Shown piece by piece: positions 7,801 through 13,810 of a DNA stretch of 18,151 nt. The stretch covers positions 1-18,151 of the forward strand of contig BEHW01000037.1 in the NCBI GenBank assembly GCA_002898675.1, read 5' to 3'. How positions within the stretch are numbered: position 1 is the stretch's first letter; every line of letters starts with the position of its first letter. The notes under the pieces are model-generated. The model saw only the letters and a list, made by a program, of their open reading frames with translations, searched no databases and was not told the origin of the DNA. Origin of the DNA: a bacterium HR20 (GTDB lineage Bacteria > Bacteroidota > Ignavibacteria > Kapaibacteriales > NICIL-2). The position numbers were made by a program, and so were the translations under genes.

Positions 7801-8544
7801 ACGTACACAGTCATCGTTGATTCAGGCGGGTGCAGCGGAGTATCCCAACCAGTGGACATCGCACTGACTGCGCAGGTGCACTTGACCATCGGGTCAGCAC
7901 GTGCTGCGATCGGCGAGCGTGTTCGAATTCCGCTTCTGCTGAGCACAACCCAACAGTTGGCGCGAGTTGGCGCATCCCGGCTAATGCTTCAGTTGCGCTA
8001 TAACGCATCGGTCCTCTTCATGCTCGAATCGTCGGCCCCAGTGATAGAGCGCTTCTACCAACCAGATGGCACTGCAACAGTGACTCTTGCAGTCACTGAC
8101 GTTGCACGCGATACGGTCGCCACGCTCGAATTTCTTGCGCTGTGGGGAAACGCCGAACACGCGACGATAAGTGTCTTGCGTGCAACATGGAATGCGCCGA
8201 CAGTGACAACAACGTGGAGCGATGGGGTGGTCACGATCGAGGGTCTGTGCACCAGCGGCGGTACGCGATTGTTTGAGGATACCGGCGCATTCGGTATTCG
8301 AGCGATCTTGCCTCAGCCAGGCGCTGACATCATCACAGTGATCGCTACCGCGATCGAAGATGCTCCCCACCGTCTCGTGCTCACTGCAACCGATGGTCGG
8401 CGTTGGCCACTCGGCGAGCAATTCTTGCGGGCAGGTACCTACGCATTCGCCCTTGCAGTGGATAGGATGCCGCCTGGCCGCTATGAACTTGCGTTTGAGT
8501 CTGCAACCCTGGTTGCAACGTCGCCACTGGTGATTGTGCGATGA
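4894..8544 (+). CDS. Secreted SBBP beta-propeller / Ig-PKD-like / cohesin-like protein with T9SS-type sorting domain
   Basis: A large exported protein of 1216 aa with no assigned function. Order of parts: signal peptide (1-21, cleavage likely after AIA); an N-terminal domain opening with FIENRGQ (about 24-220) of the kind that precedes SBBP repeats; about seven SBBP propeller repeats (224-681), each with a W-x-x-YxGG blade edge and a VxGxTxSxDFP loop; three or four Ig/PKD-like modules (687-992) with recurring CxGD/E motifs and partner cysteines; a cohesin-like beta domain (994-1118); and a C-terminal domain (about 1124-1216) ending MPPGRYELAF...PLVIVR. The last resembles the type A sorting domain of type IX secretion, with PQP where PNP is usual. 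The start is set by the signal peptide and by the TATTTTTG element upstream; the frame is open back to 4666 but that stretch overlaps the sulfurtransferase gene. It is first in a coupled three-gene operon. Probably surface-attached or secreted. Confidence 0.9.
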   Translation: MRFLRQLPCVLSVLIATRAIAVPGVQGFIENRGQLPPPVRYYAVLPRGLLYITDRGYGYVWYNTEPRTERLHAHRVEVQTTGNQRTQLRPNLLVPTTLNFYRGSTRLEGVRVYRQVMIDSIAPGVTAAFSIQPNGTIKCDYRAVSTRSASALAFSIRGAPAHVLPDGRLAFRTRFGDIIESAPISFRTSAIPVKTTYVLERNILRFAIEDPDASAPVTVDPEIEWSSYAGGSAQDQWAHVQTDAERNILVIGRTQSVDFPTKFGFSASLRGDYDAIIAKYRADGTLLWATYYGGTRREIHNLDHCDLAVERAGTVLVAGCTQSDDLPLTSGAFQHRKASSMPSGYDLFLAQLSPSGQLLWASYCGGNDNEDVFALATDRQGNAYLVGHTSSDDFPASVPRPTIVSPKRSTSQDVFVLKLSPERTPQWVYFIGGSATEVATGAVCDRAGSLYVCGYTQSADFPTAGTGIYQSIKTAANDGFLFKLDGLGRLQWSTLIGGNGEDYCSSVSLDSSFDRRLILGGTTSSTDMWYRGAGKRTLGGNGDGFLAAFDPQTGNAQWVHYHGGSSYDELTALAVDPDNNIIVVGRTLGDYPTIAAQQPTYHGGGGDMFIAKLAPDGTPQWATYAGGSFLDRATDIAIDGNTNFIVVGHSSSADFPIIGTSAQPRLGNLTGTDDGVLLKFCNIAIPSALVSAAPEFCQGESRTLSVVNRGSSVQYDSYQWERDGQPIPDATNQTYTTPATLEAGMYRFVCRVTNTARCPAVTDTVVVRIHAPPQIGERSFAICSGDPLRLDSIPISGAAPFRYEWTGTPPPSDPSAPNPTVHPDHTTTYTLRVTDANGCNAERTFTVLVFPVSRVPLTVHGDRSFCEGDSAVLELTASFGAIRWNTGERSPHIVVRTNGRYFAAVELPGGCIGYSDTVEIAVRPHPQPLISYDGTLLSTTVAYDSYQWLLDGTPIPGATDRFLEPPRIGTYTVIVDSGGCSGVSQPVDIALTAQVHLTIGSARAAIGERVRIPLLLSTTQQLARVGASRLMLQLRYNASVLFMLESSAPVIERFYQPDGTATVTLAVTDVARDTVATLEFLALWGNAEHATISVLRATWNAPTVTTTWSDGVVTIEGLCTSGGTRLFEDTGAFGIRAILPQPGADIITVIATAIEDAPHRLVLTATDGRRWPLGEQFLRAGTYAFALAVDRMPPGRYELAFESATLVATSPLVIVR
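5563..6936 (+). repeat. Tandem SBBP-repeat coding region
   Basis: Inside the propeller gene, about seven degenerate units of roughly 60-75 codons recur. Corresponding positions encode short Trp-containing strands followed by Gly-Gly (WSSYAGG, WATYYGG, WASYCGG, WVYFIGG, WSTLIGG, WVHYHGG, WATYAGG). Some similarity survives in DNA, for example CCGATGGGAC before the second and last of these at about 5738 and 6739. The units probably form the blades of one beta-propeller. The fifth unit lacks a clear DFP loop. Confidence 0.75.
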
Positions 8545-10511
8545 TGCGTCTATCGCTGCTTCTGCTCCTGTGCCTTCGCGCATCGAGTGCGCAACCGTTG
8601 CAGGTGGGGGGCTTTGCGCAGGGAGGGTTCGATCTTCACCAAACGAGCTTTCAAGCACTCCCAGGCACGTTCAGCTGTTCGCCAGGCTTTTCATCAACCA
8701 ACGGGCGTGGCATCGGCTTGGGTGCGATTGCATCGCTTCCCACGTGGTCATTTGAGCTTCCTGCTGGGTTGGGTCGTGGGGTGCCAACGTTTCGGCTTGC
8801 ATACGAGCAACGGAGCGCAGCCTTTCGTACCCGCGAACAACAACCGATCGCTCTCGATAGCACAATTGCACATGCGACAATCGAGCACCGTGCATCGGTC
8901 GAGTTTTCTGCGATCGCAGTGCAACTGGGCGCAGCACTATGGGTACATCCTACCATCTTTTTCGAACCCAGCCTTTCGATCTCGTTTCCATTGCGATCGC
9001 ATTTCGAACAGGGTGAGTATTTGGTCGAGCCAGCTGACCGGGGACGCTTCCGCGAAACAGGTACTCGCGAGCGCAATCGCAGTAGCGGCACTCTCGGCGG
9101 CGTGGCAGCGCTCGATCCAGCGGTGATGATGACGGCAGGTTGGAGTCACGGTGCTGAACGCTCCTTTCAGCTTCGTCCTGAGCTGAGCGTGCGCTTGCCG
9201 ATTGGAAGCACTATGGCTGCATTCCCTTGGCAAATGTTTTCTCTCCGCGCGGGGGTGAGCATACTTTTCGCACTTCCTGATCGCCACGAGTCTCGTCCAC
9301 CTCCGCCACAAGAGCCGCCAGCAGAACTGGAATCACCGCCCCAAGCTCCAACGCCCGATCTTCCTGCACTCGTAGTGGATGTGCACGCCATCGGGCTGGA
9401 TACAGCTGATCGCGAGCGCCGAATTGATACCATTAGCGTTCACATTCGGCAGCGACGGCATATTCGCCCGCTGCTGCCGTACGTGTTCTTCGAGGAAGGA
9501 AGTGCCGAGATTCCACAACGGTACATTCGCCTTCGTCCAGAGGAACGAGTGCATTTCGATGAATCAGAACTTGCGTCGTACTCGACGCTCGAGGCATACT
9601 ACCATCTGCTGAACATCGTTGGTTCACGGATGCGCAAGCGCCCATCGGCTCAGCTCCTGCTGACAGGGTGCACCATGGGAGTTGGTTCGGAGAGCAATCG
9701 GCTTGACCTTGCATGGCAGCGTGCTGCCAGCATCCGCACGTACCTTCACACAGTCTGGGGCATTGATACCGCACGAATCCGGATCAGTGCCCGCAACCTT
9801 CCTGCACGTCCTTCGATGGTTGGCCACCCTGATGGGAACGCCGAGAATGCACGCGTAGAAATCTCGAGCACCGATCCAGCAATCACTGATCCAGTGGTGG
9901 GAACTGAAACCCAATGGAACGTTGACCCGCGAAAGGTTGCCCTCCGACTTATGGTTTCGCCCATTCCAGCACGGTGGGATCTCCACGTCCGGTATGGCGA
10001 TACACTCATCCTGGCGCGTTCAGGCACCGCTGCACCTCCGCCGCGCATTCTCTTGCCTGCGCAATGGCACATGTTCCCAGCAGGGATAGTGGACATTGAG
10101 CTGAGCGCCCATTGCCCACACGCCGTTCCTCCAGAGCGCAGCAGAACACGGCAAGTAGCAATCGTCCCACGCGCAGATACAATCCAGAGCCGATACGAGC
10201 GCTTTAGCCTGATTCTCTTCGACTTCGATGATGCAACGATTCCTCCCTCCCAGCAGGGGTTGATTGATGCACTCACGAGCCACATCACACCCTCGACGCG
10301 CATCACCATCACCGGCTACACCGATCGAATGGGCGATCGGCAGCATAACCTGCGCTTAGCAGAGCGACGCGCTAGCGCTCTCGCACGCACACTGGGTGTT
10401 TGGGGGAGGGCGACCATCACTGCTGTCGGGAGCGATGAGCTTCTCTACGACAATTCCCTTCCCGAAGGTCGCTTCTACAGTCGAACAATCGAAATCGAAC
10501 TGGAACATTGA
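8541..10511 (+). CDS. Outer-membrane beta-barrel protein with two OmpA-like domains
   Basis: A 656-aa exported protein. Parts: signal peptide (about 1-17, cleavage after SSA); an N-terminal region (about 20-247) rich in alternating hydrophobic residues, consistent with an outer-membrane barrel and containing LPGTFSCSPGF; a proline-rich linker (253-275); a first OmpA-like domain (about 310-443); a beta-rich spacer (about 455-545); and a second OmpA-like domain (about 552-656) ending PEGRFYSRTIEIEL. The second keeps the peptidoglycan-binding Asp in GYTDRMG (Asp595) and Arg in LAERRA (Arg610). The first has GCTMGVG instead, with Met379 where the Asp should be, but keeps Arg394. The start ATG overlaps the propeller gene stop (ATGA); the adjacent ATG at 8544 is equally possible. 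Likely anchors the outer membrane to the cell wall, perhaps serving the secreted neighbour. Specific function unknown. Confidence 0.88.
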   Translation: MMRLSLLLLLCLRASSAQPLQVGGFAQGGFDLHQTSFQALPGTFSCSPGFSSTNGRGIGLGAIASLPTWSFELPAGLGRGVPTFRLAYEQRSAAFRTREQQPIALDSTIAHATIEHRASVEFSAIAVQLGAALWVHPTIFFEPSLSISFPLRSHFEQGEYLVEPADRGRFRETGTRERNRSSGTLGGVAALDPAVMMTAGWSHGAERSFQLRPELSVRLPIGSTMAAFPWQMFSLRAGVSILFALPDRHESRPPPPQEPPAELESPPQAPTPDLPALVVDVHAIGLDTADRERRIDTISVHIRQRRHIRPLLPYVFFEEGSAEIPQRYIRLRPEERVHFDESELASYSTLEAYYHLLNIVGSRMRKRPSAQLLLTGCTMGVGSESNRLDLAWQRAASIRTYLHTVWGIDTARIRISARNLPARPSMVGHPDGNAENARVEISSTDPAITDPVVGTETQWNVDPRKVALRLMVSPIPARWDLHVRYGDTLILARSGTAAPPPRILLPAQWHMFPAGIVDIELSAHCPHAVPPERSRTRQVAIVPRADTIQSRYERFSLILFDFDDATIPPSQQGLIDALTSHITPSTRITITGYTDRMGDRQHNLRLAERRASALARTLGVWGRATITAVGSDELLYDNSLPEGRFYSRTIEIELEH

Positions 10512-11845
10512 GCACAAGCGATTCGGCGCTTCCCACTCGCTTGATTCTCGCACAGTGGTTTCCACTGGCAGTAACCTGGGCAATGATGGCTGCCGAGGGG
10601 CTTATCATTCAGAGCGTCCTTTCCCGACTGCCGGGAGCCTCGGTCGAGCTGGCTGCATTCGGCGTCGCAATCGGCATTGCATTTATCGTCGAATCGCCGA
10701 TCATCATGCTGCTGAGCGCAAGCACTGCGTACGTCAAGAGCGCACACAGTTACCGCATCGTTCGCAAACTTGCGTTCATCCTCTCAGTGGGGGTTACGCT
10801 CGTCATGGCAGCGTTGCTCCTTCCACCGCTCTATCACTGGCTCAGCTCGACTCTGCTCGCGCTTCCAGCGGGAGTTTCTCGCCGCGTCTATATGTGCATC
10901 GCTGCTTTGCTGCTCTGGCCGGGAGCAATTGGAGTGCGCCGCTTCTACCAGGGGATTCTCATCAGTGCCCAAATGAGTCGCGCAATTGCGTTCGGAACAA
11001 CGTTCCGCCTTGGCACCATTCTACTCGGCAGTGGCGCGCTGCTGCTGTGGTGGCAGACGGCAACAAATGGCGCAACAATTGGTGCAGCGTTGCTGAGCGT
11101 GGCCGTTACTATCGAGATGCTCGCAACGTGGCTGATGGCTCGCCCTGCAGTGCGACGCATCAAACGGCAAGCTTCTGGGAGCGACTCCCTCACACTGCGT
11201 AGGTTGTTTGCGCTCTACGTGCCACTCGGGCTGACGTCCGTCATTACGATGGGCATGGGGCCGGTGCTTACAGCTTTCATGGCGCGTTTTCCCGAGGCTA
11301 TAGCCTCGCTGGCTGTATTTCCTGTTGTTGATGGCTTTGTCTTCCAATTCCGTAGCCCAAGTTTTGCCTATCAAGAGGTCGCGATCGCCTTCTTTGGGCG
11401 CGTCGGCATCGAAAATCGGCGTATTGCGCAGGTTGGGTATGGAATCGCGCTGATTTCGACGATCGCGCTCGGCTGCATCGTGCTCTCTCCGTTCTCAGCG
11501 TTTGTCTATGGGACGTTTCCATATCAGCTCGATCGGTGGCTCATCCCACTGGCAGTCACTGCAACAGCTGTTCTCCTACCATTGCCAATGGCAAATGCCG
11601 TGTACTCGATCGAGCGCGCACGATTGATCGCGATGCATCGGACGAACGCAGTGACCTACTCAACAGTGATTGAAGCAGGAGGTACTATCGCCGTGCTTGC
11701 ATTGCTCGCAGCAATCGGAACACAGCTTGTTGGCATCTACGCTGTGAGCATTGCGATCACGGCGGGGAAAATTCTTGCATCGCTCTACCTCCTTGCTCTC
11801 GGTAGCCGTTATCGTTCGCGTCGCGCTTGGGAGAGCGCTGCATAA
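10508..11845 (+). CDS. Polytopic MOP-superfamily (MATE/Ank-like) transporter
   Basis: A 445-aa integral membrane protein with about 12 hydrophobic segments and short loops, ending in an Arg-rich tail (SRYRSRRAWESAA). Features include an N-terminal segment ending in EGLIIQSVLSRLP, GVRRFYQGILI (142-152) and a second-half start around LYVPLGLTSVITMG (236-249). This two-half layout is that of the MOP flippase superfamily (MATE, Wzx, MurJ, Ank). FYQGILI and FRSPSFAYQE suggest the Ank-like branch to me, from memory only. Substrate unknown; it could export a small molecule, a lipid-linked sugar or pyrophosphate. The start is a TTG sharing bases with the OmpA stop (TTGA); no ATG exists before the first membrane segment, the first being at 10583. 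The 3' end overlaps the convergent TPR gene by 37 bp. Confidence 0.72.
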   Translation: MSTSDSALPTRLILAQWFPLAVTWAMMAAEGLIIQSVLSRLPGASVELAAFGVAIGIAFIVESPIIMLLSASTAYVKSAHSYRIVRKLAFILSVGVTLVMAALLLPPLYHWLSSTLLALPAGVSRRVYMCIAALLLWPGAIGVRRFYQGILISAQMSRAIAFGTTFRLGTILLGSGALLLWWQTATNGATIGAALLSVAVTIEMLATWLMARPAVRRIKRQASGSDSLTLRRLFALYVPLGLTSVITMGMGPVLTAFMARFPEAIASLAVFPVVDGFVFQFRSPSFAYQEVAIAFFGRVGIENRRIAQVGYGIALISTIALGCIVLSPFSAFVYGTFPYQLDRWLIPLAVTATAVLLPLPMANAVYSIERARLIAMHRTNAVTYSTVIEAGGTIAVLALLAAIGTQLVGIYAVSIAITAGKILASLYLLALGSRYRSRRAWESAA

Positions 11846-13698
11846 ACATCCCGAAGCGTTGCTGCGCGGATAGGATCGAGTGCGGAAAGCTCCTCTACTT
11901 GGCGTGAGCAGATGTGCAAGGCCCCACTTTTGAGCGCAACATAGCCGCAGCGGAACCGCAGGTCAGCCGAATTCGGATAGTGTTGGAGCGCTTCTTCGTA
12001 GAGTTCAAGTGCGCGATGGTAGAGATGGCGCGCCTCGAGCGATTTCCCAAGCTGTAAGAACAGCTCTTCCCCCTGATCGGGACGAAGCTCGAGCACCCGT
12101 TGAATATGCTGGCGTGCTGCATTGAATCGCCCGATCGCCAACTGGGTCTCCGCCATGGCGATGTGTGCAGCGACATCATCGGGCATCACAGTGAGCACTT
12201 GCTTGAGCGCATAGATTGCTTGTGCGTACTCACCTCGTTGCCGCCAGAGCTGACTGCTCAGCAGCCATGCATCAATGCATGCTGGGTCGCGTTGTACTGC
12301 AGCAATCAAATCTTCAAGCGCGTGCGCCTCTTTCCCGAGTGCGAGCAAACATCGCGCACGTAGGTAGTAGAACTGCCCGACGTCTGGTGCTAATTCAATT
12401 GCTTGTGCGATATCGGCAAGCGCTTGGTCGGGTTGGTTCGCCTCGAGTCGGAGCATGCAGCGTTCCGTCCAGGCAGCGATGTGTTTCCGGTTGAGTTCAA
12501 GCGCACGCGAATAACTTTCGATTGCCTCAGCTGTCCGCCTCAACGCACGCTGAACCCGCGCCAGTGCGACGAACGCATCGGCACTTGGTTCAAGCCGAAT
12601 GCTCTCGAGCAACGCTCGCTCTGCTTCTGCATGGTCGCCTCGCTTGAGCGCAATCAGACCATGCACGTACCACAGCCATGGTCGCTGAGGATAGAGCTGG
12701 AGCGCGTCTTTGAGCGTTGCTTCCAGCTCCTGTTGGCTATTGGTATGGTCATAGAGCTGCAGGAGCATTTCGGCATCTTCCCGCGTTGGGTCTTGTCGTA
12801 GCAGCTCCGGGAAGAGCCGGGCCGCTTCTTGCCATTGCTGAAGCGTGATGAGCACAGCCACTAACTCTCGACGCAGAGGAAGCACGTCCGGCATCCCATC
12901 GAATGCAAGGCGCAAGTGCTGGAGTGCAGCCACGTCGTGGCCAATGCGATGTTCGAGCCTACCAAGGCGGTAGTGCGTCGAATGCCGCTCTGGTTGGATG
13001 CTCAGCGATTCTCGGTATGCTTGCAACGCTTTCGATCGTTCGCCAGTCGCTTCCAGCGCAACGCCGAGCCAATGGTAGATCTCTGCATTCCGCGGCTGGG
13101 AGCGGAGACGTCCATCGAGCAGACGTATCGCGTCGTCATGCGCACCGAGTACAATGAGAACTTGAGCAGCATGGATGTGTCCATAAGGGAAATCCGACTG
13201 ATGGCTGTAAAGCCGTCGGAAGTAGTCGGCTGCTTCTACCCAGCGGCGTTCGAGTCGGTACACCTCAGCCTTGGCGAACAAGAAGAAGCTATTCTTTGCA
13301 TGCTGCTGTGCAAGCCGCTCCAACGCAGCATGCGCCAACGATGGATCTCCTGTGGCAGCAGTCGCAACTGCTCGGAGTGCGACGAGCGGAATTTCACCGG
13401 CAAACTCTTCCGGCAAGCGCTCGAACAATCGCTCCAGCGAATCCCACTGCTCGCCTTCGATGGCGTAACATGCGAACATCAGATAGGCTTCTTCGGAGTC
13501 AGGATCGAGCTTTGTGGCGGCCTCTGCCACCTCGAGTGCTTCTGCATATTCCCCTCGCCGCCAGTGATACGCTGCGCGATCGAGCAGGTGCGCACACTTA
13601 TCACTTGTGGACGATCGCGCAGGGTCGAGGACAAAGTAGACAGCACCGTCTTCGCCGCGGCGAAAAAAACGTTGGAGAAGTCTGCTTCGTGCAGCCAT
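11809..13698 (-). CDS. Large cytoplasmic TPR-repeat protein
   Basis: About 629 residues made almost entirely of helical tetratricopeptide repeats, roughly 16 units. Typical units include YHWRRGEYAEALEVAEAATKLDP near the N-terminus, WLGVALEATGERSKALQAYRESLSIQP in the middle and YALKQVLTVMPDD in the second half. There is no signal peptide, membrane segment or catalytic domain, so it is probably a cytoplasmic scaffold or adaptor. The ATG at 13698 (MAARSRLLQRFFRRGEDG) is my choice; ATG 13725 and GTG 13728 are in frame but would sit almost at the transcription start if the TACTTTCG element (complement 13734-13741, one mismatch from TAnnTTTG) is the promoter. No Shine-Dalgarno at any of them. The gene is divergent from murD and its last 37 bp overlap the transporter gene on the other strand. 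Partner and role unknown. Confidence 0.85.
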   Translation of the reverse strand: MAARSRLLQRFFRRGEDGAVYFVLDPARSSTSDKCAHLLDRAAYHWRRGEYAEALEVAEAATKLDPDSEEAYLMFACYAIEGEQWDSLERLFERLPEEFAGEIPLVALRAVATAATGDPSLAHAALERLAQQHAKNSFFLFAKAEVYRLERRWVEAADYFRRLYSHQSDFPYGHIHAAQVLIVLGAHDDAIRLLDGRLRSQPRNAEIYHWLGVALEATGERSKALQAYRESLSIQPERHSTHYRLGRLEHRIGHDVAALQHLRLAFDGMPDVLPLRRELVAVLITLQQWQEAARLFPELLRQDPTREDAEMLLQLYDHTNSQQELEATLKDALQLYPQRPWLWYVHGLIALKRGDHAEAERALLESIRLEPSADAFVALARVQRALRRTAEAIESYSRALELNRKHIAAWTERCMLRLEANQPDQALADIAQAIELAPDVGQFYYLRARCLLALGKEAHALEDLIAAVQRDPACIDAWLLSSQLWRQRGEYAQAIYALKQVLTVMPDDVAAHIAMAETQLAIGRFNAARQHIQRVLELRPDQGEELFLQLGKSLEARHLYHRALELYEEALQHYPNSADLRFRCGYVALKSGALHICSRQVEELSALDPIRAATLRDVYAALSQARRER

Positions 13699-13733
13699 AT
13701 GGAATTCACGTTCAGTCCATTGCATCACGCTGA

Positions 13734-13741
13734 CGAAAGTA
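13734..13741 (-). promoter_or_regulatory. Possible -7 element for the cytoplasmic TPR gene
   Basis: On the minus strand TACTTTCG matches TAnnTTTG except for one base, 36 nt upstream of the ATG at 13698. No TTG at -33. Weak on its own, but its placement matches the other promoters in the window. Confidence 0.3.
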
Positions 13742-13753
13742 TCGGCAGCGCAA

Positions 13754-13771
13754 GCAGTTCTCTTAAACTGC
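13754..13771. promoter_or_regulatory. Inverted repeat in the murD/TPR divergent region, possible operator
   Basis: GCAGTT, a 6-base centre (CTCTTA) and AACTGC form a perfect 18-bp inverted repeat. It ends four bases before the TAGTTTTG element of murD, so it covers the -33 position where this promoter has no TTG. It overlaps the 8-bp palindrome CTGCGCAG (13768-13775). Size and position suit a dimeric DNA-binding protein acting on murD, the divergent TPR gene, or both; a short hairpin in DNA or RNA is the alternative. No regulator is encoded nearby. Confidence 0.35.
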
Positions 13772-13775
13772 GCAG

Positions 13776-13783
13776 TAGTTTTG
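13776..13783 (+). promoter_or_regulatory. TAnnTTTG -7 element of murD-ftsW operon
   Basis: TAGTTTTG exactly matches TAnnTTTG and its final G is 28 bases before the ATG at 13811. The in-frame TTG start at 13781 lies inside this element and is therefore unlikely. No TTG at -33; an inverted repeat occupies that place. Confidence 0.5.
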
Positions 13784-13810
13784 CAGACACCAGCTTCGTT
13801 GGCCTCTTCT

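Noticed and set aside
11823..11838. Hairpin GCGCT-N6-AGCGC as a terminator
   Set aside because: Five-bp stem inside two coding regions, no T-run on either strand.
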